DNA from: DATMTS01 sp035564555
Lineage (GTDB): Bacteria > Actinomycetota > Actinomycetes > Actinomycetales > Microbacteriaceae
Direction: 5' to 3'
NCBI GenBank assembly: GCA_035564555.1
Contig: DATMTS010000093.1
Span: 1-64,000, forward strand
Length of the DNA stretch: 64,000 bases
In this document: positions 51,356 through 60,384 of the stretch, piece by piece
How the letters are laid out: every line of letters starts with the position of its first letter
How positions within the stretch are numbered: position 1 is the first letter of the stretch
The notes under the pieces: model-generated
Told to the model about the DNA's origin: nothing
The model's database searches: none
The model's input: the letters and a program-made list of their open reading frames with translations, nothing else
Position numbers and translations under genes: made by a program

Positions 51356-54300
51356 GTGTCGAGCCAGTTGACGGGGGCCGGCACCGAGGACGGCACCTCG
51401 GGCGAATTCGGAGCCAATGAGTGGCTCGTCGACGAACTGTACGAACAGTTCGTGGCGGACAAGAATTCAGTCGACAAGTCCTGGTGGCCGATCCTCGAGA
51501 ACTACCACCCGCAGGTCAAGACTCCGGTGACGATCGCCGAGCAGGCGCCCGCGGCGCCCGCCGGGCAGGCTTCCGAAGCGCCGGCCGAGCAGGCATCCGA
51601 AGCGCCGGCGCAATCTTCCGCACCCGCCGCGCAGAAGACGGAGCAGACGGCTGAGCAGCCCGCCCAGGCCTCGGCACCCCAGCCGGTTCTGGGCGCGCAG
51701 CCCGTGGCGCGCACCACGTCAGCGGCGCCGCTGCCGCAGCCCGTGCCCGCCGATGCCCCGATCACCGCGCCGCAGCCCGTTGTGCAGCAAGAGACCCCCG
51801 AGGCGGAGCAGGCGAAAGACGTCGTCAGCCCGTTGCGCGGGATGGCGAAGTCGCTGGCCACCAACATGGACGCCAGCCTCACTGTGCCGACGGCGACGAG
51901 CGTGCGCACGATTCCGGCGAAGCTGATGATCGACAACCGCATCGTGATCAACAATCATCTGCAGCGTGCGCGCGGCGGCAAGATCAGCTTCACGCACCTG
52001 ATCGGCTGGGCGCTGATCCAGGCGCTCAAGGAATTCCCCAGCCAGAACGTCTTCTACGACGTCGTCGACGGCAAGCCGTCGGTCGTCTCGCCCGCGCACG
52101 TCGGCTTGGGCATCGCGATCGACATGCCGAAGCCGGATGGCAGCCGGGCCCTGCTCGTGCCGGCGATCAAACGCGCCGACACCATGACCTTCGGCGACTA
52201 CCTCGCGGCATACGAAGACCTGGTCAAGCGGGCGCGCGGCAACAAGCTCACCGCTGACGACTTCGCCGGTTCCACGGTGTCGCTCACCAACCCCGGCGGC
52301 ATCGGCACGGTTCACTCCGTGCCGCGCCTGATGAAGGGGCAGGGCTGCATCATCGGCGCCGGCGCCCTCGAGTATCCGGCGGAGTTCCAGGGCTCGAGCG
52401 TGAAGACGCTCACGGGCCTCGGGATCGGCAAGACCATCACGCTGACCAGCACCTACGACCACCGCGTGATCCAGGGCGCGGGAAGCGGCGAGTTCCTCAA
52501 GATCGTGCATGAGATGCTGATCGGCGGCCGGCACTTCTACGAGGACATCTTCGCCGCGCTGCGCATCCCGTACGACCCGATCCACTGGGCTCCGGACATC
52601 AGCGTCGACCTCGCCAGCGCCGTCGACAAGACCGCGCGGGTGCAGGAGCTGATCAATTCGTTCCGCGTGCGCGGGCACCTGATGGCCGACATCGACCCGC
52701 TCGAATACGTGCAGCGCTCGCACCCCGATCTGGACATCGCCACGCACGGCCTGACGTTCTGGGATCTCGATCGCGAATTCGTCACCGGCCAGTTCGGCGG
52801 AGACAAGCGTCAGATGCTGCTGCGCGACATCCTCGGGGTGCTGCGGGATTCTTACTGCCGCACCATCGGCATCGAGTACATGCACATCCAAGACCCGGTG
52901 CAGCGCAAGTGGATTCAGAACAAGGTGGAGCGGCCGTACGCCAAGCCGACCCACGACGAGCAGTTGCGCATCATGGCCAAGCTCAACGAGGCCGAAGCCT
53001 TCGAGACCTTCCTGCAGACCAAGTACGTCGGTCAGAAGAGGTTCAGCCTCGAAGGCGGCGAATCGCTGATCGCCCTGCTCGACACCATCCTGCAAGGGGC
53101 GGCGGAGGCCGGAATGGACGAGGTCGCGATCGGCATGGCGCACCGCGGCCGGCTCAACGTGCTGACGAACATCGCGGGCAAGACGTACGGCCAGATCTTC
53201 CGCGAGTTCGAGGGGACACAAGACACCCGCAGCGCCGGCGGCTCCGGGGACGTCAAGTACCACCTGGGCACCGAGGGCACGTTCAAGGGCGCCGACGGCG
53301 AGGAGATCCCGGTCTACCTCGCGGCGAACCCCTCTCACCTGGAGGCCGTCAACGGTGTGCTCGAGGGCATCGTGCGGGCCAAGCAGGACCGCAGGCCGGT
53401 CGGCACCTTCCTGACGTTGCCGCTCGTCGTGCACGGCGATGCGGCCATGGCCGGGCAGGGAATCGTCGCAGAGACGCTGCAGATGTCGCAGTTGCGCGCG
53501 TACCGCACCGGGGGCACCATCCACGTCAACATCAACAACCAGGTCGGGTTCACCACGCTGCCGCGCGACGCGCGCAGCTCGGTGTACTCGACCGATGTGG
53601 CCAAGACGATCCAGGCCCCGATCTTCCACGTCAACGGCGACGACCCGGAAGCCGTCGTGCGAGTGGCCGAACTGGCTTTCGCGTATCGCCAGGAGTTCAA
53701 GCGCGACGTCGTGATCGACCTGGTCTGCTACCGTCGACGCGGTCACAACGAGGGCGACGACCCCTCGATGACGCAGCCGCTGATGTACAACCTGATCGAA
53801 GCGAAGCGTTCTGTGCGCCGCCTGTACACCGAGGCGCTCGTCGGCCGCGGCGACATCACGCAGGAGGAGTACGAGCAGGCGCATCGCGACTTCCAGGACC
53901 GCCTGGAGCGTGCGTTCGCCGAGACGCACGCGGCGCAGACCGGTGCCATCCCGGTGGTCACCGGTGACTCCGGCGCCGTCGCGGATCTCGAGCGCCCGCA
54001 GGCGCAGCAGCAGGACGCCTCGGGAGAGCTGGAGACGACGGGCGTCTCGGAGGCGGTCGTGCACACCGTGGGCGACGCGTTCGGCAACAAGCCGGCCGGC
54101 TTCACGGTGCACCCGAAGCTGCAGCAGTTGCTGAACAAGCGGGTCGACATGAGCCGCAACGGCAACATCGACTGGGCGTTCGGCGAGTTGCTCGCACTCG
54201 GTTCGCTGCTGCTGGAGGGCACGCCGGTGCGCATGGCCGGACAGGACACCAGGCGCGGCACGTTCGTGCAGCGGCACGCGGTGCTGCACGACCGCGTGAA

Positions 54301-55186
54301 CGGCCAGGAATGGCTGCCGCTGGCGAACCTGAGCGACAGCCAGGCGCGGTTCTGGATGTACGACACCCTGCTCTCCGAGTACGCGGCGATGGGCTTCGAG
54401 TACGGCTACTCGGTGGAACGGGCGGACGCCCTGGTGCTGTGGGAGGCGCAGTTCGGCGACTTCGCCAACGGCGCGCAGATCGTCATCGACGAGTTCTTGT
54501 CGTCGGCCGAGCAGAAGTGGGGTCAGCGATCGTCGCTCGTGCTCGTGCTGCCGCACGGCTACGAGGGCGCCGGTCCCGATCACTCCTCGGCTCGCATCGA
54601 GCGTTACCTGCAGTTGTGCGCGGAGAACAACATGACCGTGGCCCGGCCCTCGACGCCGGCGTCGTATTTCCACCTGTTGCGGCGTCAGGCTTACGCCCGC
54701 CCGCGCAAGCCGCTGGTGGTGTTCACGCCGAAGGCCATGCTGCGCCTGCGCGCCGCGACCTCGCCCGTGCAGGACTTCACTTCCGGGCGTTTCGAGCCGG
54801 TGATCGACGATGTGCGCGGTCTGGACAAGTCCGCCGTCAAGCGGGTGCTCTTCATGGCGGGCAAGGTCTACTACGACCTCGCGGCCGAGTTGGAGAAGAA
54901 GCCCGACCCGCAGATCGCGCTGGTGCGCGTCGAACAGTACTACCCGCTGCCGAAGGCCGAACTCAAGGCCGTGGTGGATTCCTACCCGAACGCCCAGCTG
55001 TTCTGGGTTCAGGATGAACCGGAGAATCAGGGCGCCTGGCCGTACATCATCCTGGAGACCTCGAAGATGGGCCCACGTCCGCTCGGCGTGTTCTCCCGCG
55101 CGGCATCAGCATCGCCTGCTGCCGGCTCCGCGAAGCGGCATGCAGCCGAGCAGGCGGAACTGGTCAAGTCGGCCTTGACGCTGTAG
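51356..55186 (+). CDS. kgd: Multifunctional 2-oxoglutarate metabolism enzyme (E1/E2o-like)
   Basis: A 1276-residue actinobacterial fusion (Kgd/OdhA type). Order: short E1 N-terminal helix (NEWLVDELYEQFVADKNSVD, about 21-40), Ala/Pro/Gln/Glu linker (55-155), succinyltransferase-like E2 catalytic domain with active-site His369 in TYDHRVIQGAGSGEF (about 156-395), then the ThDP-dependent E1 (AIGMAHRGRLNVLTN; GDAAMAGQG; NINNQVGFTT) to the end. There is no lipoyl domain, so lipoyl groups come from another E2. In mycobacteria the E1 gives succinic semialdehyde or feeds the complex. The GTG start has GAGAGAGTAGG about 9 nt upstream. Confidence 0.96.
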   Translation: MSSQLTGAGTEDGTSGEFGANEWLVDELYEQFVADKNSVDKSWWPILENYHPQVKTPVTIAEQAPAAPAGQASEAPAEQASEAPAQSSAPAAQKTEQTAEQPAQASAPQPVLGAQPVARTTSAAPLPQPVPADAPITAPQPVVQQETPEAEQAKDVVSPLRGMAKSLATNMDASLTVPTATSVRTIPAKLMIDNRIVINNHLQRARGGKISFTHLIGWALIQALKEFPSQNVFYDVVDGKPSVVSPAHVGLGIAIDMPKPDGSRALLVPAIKRADTMTFGDYLAAYEDLVKRARGNKLTADDFAGSTVSLTNPGGIGTVHSVPRLMKGQGCIIGAGALEYPAEFQGSSVKTLTGLGIGKTITLTSTYDHRVIQGAGSGEFLKIVHEMLIGGRHFYEDIFAALRIPYDPIHWAPDISVDLASAVDKTARVQELINSFRVRGHLMADIDPLEYVQRSHPDLDIATHGLTFWDLDREFVTGQFGGDKRQMLLRDILGVLRDSYCRTIGIEYMHIQDPVQRKWIQNKVERPYAKPTHDEQLRIMAKLNEAEAFETFLQTKYVGQKRFSLEGGESLIALLDTILQGAAEAGMDEVAIGMAHRGRLNVLTNIAGKTYGQIFREFEGTQDTRSAGGSGDVKYHLGTEGTFKGADGEEIPVYLAANPSHLEAVNGVLEGIVRAKQDRRPVGTFLTLPLVVHGDAAMAGQGIVAETLQMSQLRAYRTGGTIHVNINNQVGFTTLPRDARSSVYSTDVAKTIQAPIFHVNGDDPEAVVRVAELAFAYRQEFKRDVVIDLVCYRRRGHNEGDDPSMTQPLMYNLIEAKRSVRRLYTEALVGRGDITQEEYEQAHRDFQDRLERAFAETHAAQTGAIPVVTGDSGAVADLERPQAQQQDASGELETTGVSEAVVHTVGDAFGNKPAGFTVHPKLQQLLNKRVDMSRNGNIDWAFGELLALGSLLLEGTPVRMAGQDTRRGTFVQRHAVLHDRVNGQEWLPLANLSDSQARFWMYDTLLSEYAAMGFEYGYSVERADALVLWEAQFGDFANGAQIVIDEFLSSAEQKWGQRSSLVLVLPHGYEGAGPDHSSARIERYLQLCAENNMTVARPSTPASYFHLLRRQAYARPRKPLVVFTPKAMLRLRAATSPVQDFTSGRFEPVIDDVRGLDKSAVKRVLFMAGKVYYDLAAELEKKPDPQIALVRVEQYYPLPKAELKAVVDSYPNAQLFWVQDEPENQGAWPYIILETSKMGPRPLGVFSRAASASPAAGSAKRHAAEQAELVKSALTL

Positions 55187-55204
55187 TGCGACTCTGACGC
55201 TGTC

Positions 55205-55235
55205 ATCCGGCGCTCGACGAGCGCGAGCGCCGGAT
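55205..55235. terminator. Bidirectional stem-loop between kgd and rsrA
   Basis: ATCCGGCGCTCG and CGAGCGCCGGAT form a perfect 12-bp stem around a 7-nt loop, placed between the convergent kgd and rsrA stops (19 and 6 nt away). It lacks U-runs on either side, as is usual in high-GC actinobacteria. Confidence 0.75.
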
Positions 55236-55240
55236 CGTGG

Positions 55241-55486
55241 CTAGGAGTGGGCGGCCTGGATGCTGCGGATCTTCTGCAGCACCTGGGCGCGCAGATCCTC
55301 GGGAGCGGTCTCCGAGCAGGCGCGCTGCACGACCTCGGTGAGCACGATGCCGACGTGGTGCTCGCCCGCGCAATCGGCGCAACTCTCCAGATGCTCTCGG
55401 ATGTCGGTGGCATCCTCCTTGCGCAACTCGTTGTGCAAGTACTCTTCGAGATCCTGTTTGGCCTTCTGGCAGCCGCAGTCCGTCAC
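55241..55486 (-). CDS. rsrA: Zinc-containing anti-sigma factor (RsrA type)
   Basis: An 81-residue ZAS-family anti-sigma factor. The metal/redox site is HLESCADC (His32-x3-Cys36-x2-Cys39), with Cys4 and Cys6 near the N-terminus offering the further thiol that pairs during oxidation in RsrA. It should hold SigR inactive under reducing conditions and release it when disulfides form. The GTG start overlaps the sigR stop (GTGA), the standard coupling for such pairs. Confidence 0.93.
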   Translation of the reverse strand: MTDCGCQKAKQDLEEYLHNELRKEDATDIREHLESCADCAGEHHVGIVLTEVVQRACSETAPEDLRAQVLQKIRSIQAAHS

Positions 55487-56076
55487 TTCGTGCTCCTGGT
55501 GTTCTGCACGGCGGTCAGCCCCCGCTCGTGCGCGTAGTCCGTCAGCAGTTCCCGCAACATCCGCCTGCCACGATGCAGACGGCTCATCACGGTGCCGATC
55601 GGGGTTTTCATGATGTCGGCGATCTCCTGATAGGAGAATCCCTCGACGTCTGCGAAGTACACGGCCATCCTGAAGTCCTCCGGAATGGCCTGCAACGCGT
55701 CTTTCACCGCGCTGTCCGGCAGGTGATCGATCGCCTCCGCCTCCGCCGACCTGCTGGTCGATGAGGTGGTGGATTGTGCGCCGCCCAACTGCCAGTCTTC
55801 GAGGTCGTCGATAGCGCTCTGGTACGGCTCACGCTGCTTCTTGCGGTACGTGTTGATGAACGTGTTGGTCAGGATGCGATACAGCCACGCCTTGAGGTTG
55901 GTGCCCTGCTGGAACTGGGCGAATGCGGCGTACGCCTTCACGAAGGTCTCCTGCACCAGATCCTGGGCGTCCGCGGGATTGCGCGTCATGCGCAGCGCAG
56001 CCGCGTACAGCTGGTCCATGAAGGGAAGCGCCTGCTCCTCGAAGAGCGGGCCGAGGTCGTCGGTCACGGTCGTCAT
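55483..56076 (-). CDS. sigR: Thiol-stress ECF sigma factor (SigR/SigH type)
   Basis: A 197-residue ECF sigma factor close to Streptomyces SigR and mycobacterial SigH: region 2 with LYAAALRMTRNPADAQDLVQ, KAWLYRILTNTFINTYRKKQ; region 4 with AIPEDFRMAVYFADVEGFSY and IADIMKTPIGTVMSRLHRGR. It directs transcription of disulfide-stress genes. The ATG at 56076 lies 8 nt after TAGACT; an in-frame ATG at 56178 would add 34 residues, downstream of a SigR-type promoter. The partner rsrA follows with GTGA coupling. Confidence 0.93.
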   Translation of the reverse strand: MTTVTDDLGPLFEEQALPFMDQLYAAALRMTRNPADAQDLVQETFVKAYAAFAQFQQGTNLKAWLYRILTNTFINTYRKKQREPYQSAIDDLEDWQLGGAQSTTSSTSRSAEAEAIDHLPDSAVKDALQAIPEDFRMAVYFADVEGFSYQEIADIMKTPIGTVMSRLHRGRRMLRELLTDYAHERGLTAVQNTRSTK

Positions 56077-56084
56077 CACCGGCC

Positions 56085-56090
56085 AGTCTA
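56085..56090 (-). promoter_or_regulatory. sigR: -10 box of the proximal (leaderless) sigR promoter
   Basis: TAGACT on the minus strand ends 8 nt before the ATG at 56076, giving the short SigR form. Confidence 0.5.
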
Positions 56091-56252
56091 GTTCCGCAAT
56101 CAGAGCGCGGTCCGATGCGCGGCCCAATGGGGTCGGAGCCTCCAGCAGCGCGGTTGCCAACGACGACTCCTTCCTCATTTCGTCACGATCGCCGAAAGCC
56201 GATGCATCGTCTTCACGATGTTCGATCCTCTGCTTTCGTTCGCGATCGCCGA

Positions 56253-56258
56253 TACCCT
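56253..56258 (+). promoter_or_regulatory. aroA: -10 box of a probable leaderless aroA promoter
   Basis: TACCCT ends 7 nt before the aroA ATG at 56266; no Shine-Dalgarno sequence is present. Confidence 0.45.
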
Positions 56259-56260
56259 GT

Positions 56261-56286
56261 AACCGATGCTCATCTCCAAATATTCC
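56261..56286 (-). promoter_or_regulatory. sigR: SigR-type promoter (GGAAT-N18-GTT) for distal sigR transcript
   Basis: On the minus strand GGAAT (56286-56282) is followed after exactly 18 nt by GTT (56263-56261), the reported SigR/SigH promoter consensus. It points toward sigR, starts about 180 nt before the proximal ATG, and overlaps the first codons of the divergent aroA. It would give sigR positive autoregulation. Confidence 0.55.
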
Positions 56287-57627
56287 GCTCCAGACTTCGA
56301 TCCGTACGGCGACCGAGTGCGAGTCGAACCGGGTGCTGCCTGGCCGGCACCACTCGCGCACGGACCGCTGGCTGCCACGGTGTCGCTGCCGGGCTCGAAA
56401 TCGCTGACGAACCGCGAACTGGTGTTGTCGGCGCTAGCCGACTCGCCGAGCCGGTTGCGCGCGCCGCTGCACTCCCGGGACAGCTCGAACATGGTGCAGG
56501 CGTTGCGGCAGCTGGGCGCGCGCATCGACGAGGTCGACGGCGACGGCGTCTTCGGTCCCGACTGGCTGATCACGCCGAGCGAGCCGATCGGCAGCACGAC
56601 GATCGAGTGCGGTCTGGCCGGCACCGTGATGCGCTTCGTGCCGCCGGTCGCCGCCCTGGCGCTCGGGCCGACCACCTTCGACGCCGATGCCTCCGCCCGT
56701 GGCCGCCCGATGGGCACGATGATCACGGCACTGCGCGCCCTGGGCGTCGATCTCAACGACGACGGACGCGGCGGCCTGCCCTTCACCATCCACGGAACCG
56801 GCCGGGTGCGTGGCGGGGACCTGACGATCGACGCCTCGAGCTCAAGCCAATTCGTCTCGGGTCTCCTGCTCTCGGGAGCCCGTTTCGAGGATGGCCTGCG
56901 GCTCCGCCACGACGGCGAGCGCCTGCCCTCGCTGCCGCACATCGAGATGACCATCGCCGCACTCGCGGCCCGTGGGGTGCCGGTCGAGACGCCCGCCATC
57001 GGCGAGTGGCATCTCACCCCCGGCCCGATCGACGCCCGAGACGTGTCCATCGAACCGGACCTTTCGAACGCCGCACCTTTCCTCGCGGCCGCGCTCATCG
57101 CCGGCGGTAGCGTCACGGTTACCGGATGGCCCGAATCCACGACCCAGGTGGGCGCCGATCTGATCGAGGTGCTACCCCGGTTCGGAGCGATCGTGCGGCG
57201 CGACGGCGACCGGCTCTGCGTCAGCGCGCCGGACGGCATCCGGGCGGCAGACGTCGACCTGACCACGGGGGGCGAGCTGGCGCCGACCATCGTCGCACTC
57301 GCCGCCTTCGCGGATGGACCGAGCGAGATCATCGGGATCGGTCACATCCGTCACCACGAGACCGACCGACTGGCTGCACTGGCCGCGGAGTTCAACGGGC
57401 TCGGAGGCCAGGTCGAAGAACTCCCCGACGGGCTGCGCATCACGCCGCGCCCGCTCACCGGGGGGCTCTGGCGCAGCTATCACGATCACCGGATGGCCAC
57501 CACCGGCGCCCTGGTCGGCCTCGTGGTGCCCGGCGTGGAGATCGAGAACGTCGAGACGACGGCGAAGACGCTCCCACAGTTCACCGAGCTCTGGCATGCG
57601 ATGCTGACCGGAGCCGACGCAGCGTGA
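56266..57627 (+). CDS. aroA: 3-phosphoshikimate 1-carboxyvinyltransferase (EPSP synthase)
   Basis: Sixth step of the shikimate pathway. The 453-residue protein has the Lys-containing VSLPGSKSLTNRELVLSALA (39-58), GLAGTVMRFVPPVAALALGP (about 115-134), the RPM loop in ARGRPMGTMI and the C-terminal DHRMATTGALVGL. In the loop equivalent to LPGNAGTAMRPL, Gly at Cys-Gly-Leu-Ala-Gly-Thr-Val-Met-Arg-Phe is an actinobacterial variant. The stop overlaps rsgA (GTGA). aroA-rsgA next to sigH/sigR is also seen in mycobacteria. Confidence 0.95.
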   Translation: MLISKYSAPDFDPYGDRVRVEPGAAWPAPLAHGPLAATVSLPGSKSLTNRELVLSALADSPSRLRAPLHSRDSSNMVQALRQLGARIDEVDGDGVFGPDWLITPSEPIGSTTIECGLAGTVMRFVPPVAALALGPTTFDADASARGRPMGTMITALRALGVDLNDDGRGGLPFTIHGTGRVRGGDLTIDASSSSQFVSGLLLSGARFEDGLRLRHDGERLPSLPHIEMTIAALAARGVPVETPAIGEWHLTPGPIDARDVSIEPDLSNAAPFLAAALIAGGSVTVTGWPESTTQVGADLIEVLPRFGAIVRRDGDRLCVSAPDGIRAADVDLTTGGELAPTIVALAAFADGPSEIIGIGHIRHHETDRLAALAAEFNGLGGQVEELPDGLRITPRPLTGGLWRSYHDHRMATTGALVGLVVPGVEIENVETTAKTLPQFTELWHAMLTGADAA

Positions 57628-58688
57628 GCTGGTGGGCCGACGAGCCGGACGACGAGGCCGCGTACGAGCAGTACGACGAGTCGTCGGTGCGGATCAGGCC
57701 CAACCCCAAGGGGAATCGCCCGCGCACCAAGATCCGCCCCGAGCACGAAGACGCCGTCATCGCCCGCGTGCTGGGAGTGGATCGGGGGCGGTACACCGTG
57801 CTCGTCGGCGAAGGCACGCCCAACGAGCGACAGGTGACGGCAGCGCGTGCGCGGGAACTGCGCAGGCAGGCCATCGTGACCGGCGACCGCGTCGACCTGG
57901 TCGGCGACGCGAGCGGCGGCGAGGGCACGCTGGCCCGCATCGTCCGCATCAGGGAACGCACGACGCTGCTGCGGCGCAGTGCCGACGACACCGACGAGGT
58001 CGAGCGCGTCATCGTGGCGAACGCGGACCAGATGCTGATCGTCGTCGCGGCGGCCGATCCGGAACCGCGCACCCGGCTCGTCGACCGGTACCTCGTCGCG
58101 GCCTATGACGCCGGCATCGCCCCGATGCTGTGCATCACGAAGACCGATCTCGCCGACCCGGAGCCGTTCCTCGCGAACTTCGCCGGCCTCGATCTACCGC
58201 TGTTCCGCAGCTCCCAGGACGCCGTTCCGCTCGATCGTCTCTCGGCCGCGCTGGCCGCGCACGACACGGTCACCGTCGGGCACTCGGGTGTCGGCAAGTC
58301 GACCCTCGTCAATGCACTCGTACCCGGCGCGGATCGCGCGATCGGCAGAGTCAACGCCGTCACCGGCCGCGGCAGGCACACCTCGTCGTCGACCGTCTCG
58401 CTGCGGATGAGGAGTCCGCACGGCGAGGGGTGGGTGATCGACACGCCAGGGGTCAGGTCGTTCGGTCTCGGCCATGTCGACCCGGCGAACATCCTGCGCG
58501 CCTTCACCGATCTGGATGCCATCGCGCTGCGTTGCCCACGCGGGTGCACGCACCTGCCCGACTCGCCGGACTGCGCCATCAACGAAGCGGTGCAGGCGGG
58601 CGAACTCGGACCAACCGGTGAGGCCAGGCTCAATTCGCTTCACCGCCTCCTGCAGACCAACATCCGTGCCCGCCCCCCGGCCGATTGA
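57624..58688 (+). CDS. rsgA: Ribosome small-subunit-dependent GTPase A
   Basis: Circularly permuted GTPase that helps mature the 30S subunit. The 354-residue protein has an N-terminal OB fold, then G4 TKTD (172-175), G1 GHSGVGKST (about 219-227), G3 IDTPGVRSFG, and a C-terminal zinc knuckle RCPRGCTHLPDSPDC. The order G4-G1-G3 confirms the permutation. The GTG start overlaps the aroA stop by 4 nt. Confidence 0.95.
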   Translation: MSWWADEPDDEAAYEQYDESSVRIRPNPKGNRPRTKIRPEHEDAVIARVLGVDRGRYTVLVGEGTPNERQVTAARARELRRQAIVTGDRVDLVGDASGGEGTLARIVRIRERTTLLRRSADDTDEVERVIVANADQMLIVVAAADPEPRTRLVDRYLVAAYDAGIAPMLCITKTDLADPEPFLANFAGLDLPLFRSSQDAVPLDRLSAALAAHDTVTVGHSGVGKSTLVNALVPGADRAIGRVNAVTGRGRHTSSSTVSLRMRSPHGEGWVIDTPGVRSFGLGHVDPANILRAFTDLDAIALRCPRGCTHLPDSPDCAINEAVQAGELGPTGEARLNSLHRLLQTNIRARPPAD

Positions 58689-58721
58689 GCAGCGGACCAC
58701 GCCTGACCACACCCGTCTCAA

Positions 58722-58780
58722 AATCAGGTGACATGGCCTGCCGAGTGGATTATCCGGTCGACAGCGCGTCTCACCTGAAT
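58722..58780. promoter_or_regulatory. Widely spaced inverted repeat upstream of the LacI-type gene
   Basis: AATCAGGTGA (58722-58731) and TCACCTGAAT (58771-58780) are inverse copies with one mismatch, 39 nt apart, in the rsgA-LacI gap. They could be two half-operators or a weak hairpin; the arms are too far apart for a single LacI operator. Confidence 0.3.
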
Positions 58781-58845
58781 TCGATGCGGGGTCAAGCGGT
58801 GCGAGTCGCTATCGTTATGGCAGCCGAACGGAAGGAGGCCCTGGG

Positions 58846-59895
58846 GTGACCCGCGTGACGATTCAGGGCATCGCAGACCGATTGGGCATCTCGAAGGCGT
58901 CCGTTTCGTACGCGCTGAACGGCCAACCGGGCGTCAGCGACGCGACGCGCGAGCGCGTGCTCGCGCTCGCCGCGGAACTCGGCTGGCGACCGTCCTCGAG
59001 CGCGCGATCGCTCTCCCGCTCCCGTGCGGATGCGATCGGCATGGTTCTCAAGCGCGACCCGGAGATGCTCGGCAACGAGCCGTACTACATGCGCACGCTG
59101 GAGGGCATCGAAGACGTGCTTGCGCGCGCCGACGTCTCGCTGCTGCTGCGTATGACGGGTACCACGCCGGGCCGTGATCTCGAGGTCTATCGGCAGTGGA
59201 GCGCCGAACGCAGAGTCGATGGCGTCATCGTCTTCGACCGCGTCGTCGACGACCCACGGCCCGCTCTGTTCGAGTCGCTGGGCCTGCCTTACGTGCTGCA
59301 CGGACTGTGGGCCCCCACCGCCGACGGCAGGATCACGATCGATGACCAGGCACGGGACGCGGAACTGCTCATGCGGCATCTCGCCTCGCTCGGGCATCGC
59401 AGGCTGGTGCATCTGAGCGGGCCGGTGTTCCTCGCGCACGAACTCGACCGTCGCGACCACATCGCCCGAGAGGCGCGCTCGGCGGGGATCGCGGTGCGTT
59501 TCGTCGCGGGCGACTACACGCTCGACGGAGCGCAGTCGATGGTCGGAGCGATGCTCGCCGGCACCTTCGGCGAGACGGCGATCATCGCATCCAACGACCT
59601 GATGGCGCTCGGCACACTGGCCGCTCTGCGGACTGCGGGTCGCCTCGACATCGCCCTCGCAAGCTGGGACGACTCGATCATCTGCCGGATCGCCACCCCC
59701 ACCGTCACCGCCTTGGCGCGGCATCCCGATGAGCAGGGTCGCCGCAGCGCCCGGATGCTGCTGGAAGAGTTGGAACGCGGCTCCGCCGACCAGGGCGAGC
59801 CGATCCACAGCGACCTCGTTGTGCGCGAGACGAGTGTGCGCGCGATCGACGACGTCGACATGCTGCGGGCTGCCGGAGATACGGTGGACGCATGA
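58846..59895 (+). CDS. LacI-family transcriptional regulator
   Basis: A 349-residue repressor-type protein: N-terminal helix-turn-helix and hinge (VTIQGIADRLGISKASVSYA then LNGQPGVSDATRERVLALAA), and a periplasmic-binding-protein-like sensor domain (DGVIVFDRVVDDPRP; HLASLGHRRLVHLSG; TAIIASNDLMALGTLAAL; SWDDSIICRIATPTVTAL). The ligand is likely a sugar, not identifiable here. GAAGGAGG precedes the GTG. Its stop overlaps bcp's ATG (ATGA), an odd partner for a sugar regulator; no sugar genes are nearby. Confidence 0.92.
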   Translation: MTRVTIQGIADRLGISKASVSYALNGQPGVSDATRERVLALAAELGWRPSSSARSLSRSRADAIGMVLKRDPEMLGNEPYYMRTLEGIEDVLARADVSLLLRMTGTTPGRDLEVYRQWSAERRVDGVIVFDRVVDDPRPALFESLGLPYVLHGLWAPTADGRITIDDQARDAELLMRHLASLGHRRLVHLSGPVFLAHELDRRDHIAREARSAGIAVRFVAGDYTLDGAQSMVGAMLAGTFGETAIIASNDLMALGTLAALRTAGRLDIALASWDDSIICRIATPTVTALARHPDEQGRRSARMLLEELERGSADQGEPIHSDLVVRETSVRAIDDVDMLRAAGDTVDA

Positions 59896-60371
59896 CCGAT
59901 CACACCCGGCTCTCCCCCGGCGAACCCGCACCCGCGTTCACCCTCTCCGATCAGGACGGCGCGGAGGTCTCGCTCGCCGACTACGCGGGCGAGAACGTCA
60001 TCGTGTACTTCTACCCGGCGGCCATGACGCCCGGCTGCACCACGCAGGCGTGCGACTTCCGCGACAATCTGAACGCACTGGTCGCGGCGGGATACCGCGT
60101 GCTCGGGATCTCCAAGGACGAACCCGCCAAGCTGCGCGAGTTCCGTGAAGCGGAGGCGCTCACGTTCCCGCTGCTCTCCGACCCCGGACTCACGGTGCAT
60201 CGGGCGTACGGCGCCTACGGCGAGAAGATGCTCTACGGCAAGCAGGTGACGGGCGTGCTGCGCTCGACGTTCGTCGTCGACCCGGACGGTTCGATCCGGC
60301 TCGCGCTGTACAACGTGAAGGCCACCGGCCATGTCGCGTCGCTGCGCAAGAAGCTCGGGCTGGTCGCCTGA
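59892..60371 (+). CDS. bcp: Thiol peroxidase, Bcp/PrxQ type
   Basis: A 159-residue peroxiredoxin reducing H2O2 and organic peroxides with thioredoxin. The peroxidatic Cys49 and resolving Cys54 lie in MTPGCTTQACDF, the spacing of the atypical 2-Cys PrxQ class; YFYPAAMTPGC shows Ala for the usual Lys. GISKDEPAKLREF and VLRSTFVVDPDGSI are family blocks. It is coupled to the LacI-type gene. Confidence 0.94.
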   Translation: MTDHTRLSPGEPAPAFTLSDQDGAEVSLADYAGENVIVYFYPAAMTPGCTTQACDFRDNLNALVAAGYRVLGISKDEPAKLREFREAEALTFPLLSDPGLTVHRAYGAYGEKMLYGKQVTGVLRSTFVVDPDGSIRLALYNVKATGHVASLRKKLGLVA

Positions 60372-60384
60372 CCGGAGGACGAGG

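Noticed and set aside
51719..54673. 984-codon minus-strand open frame opposite kgd
   Set aside because: It lies wholly antisense to kgd, is His/Arg/Asp/Val-rich without domains, and has no ribosome binding site.
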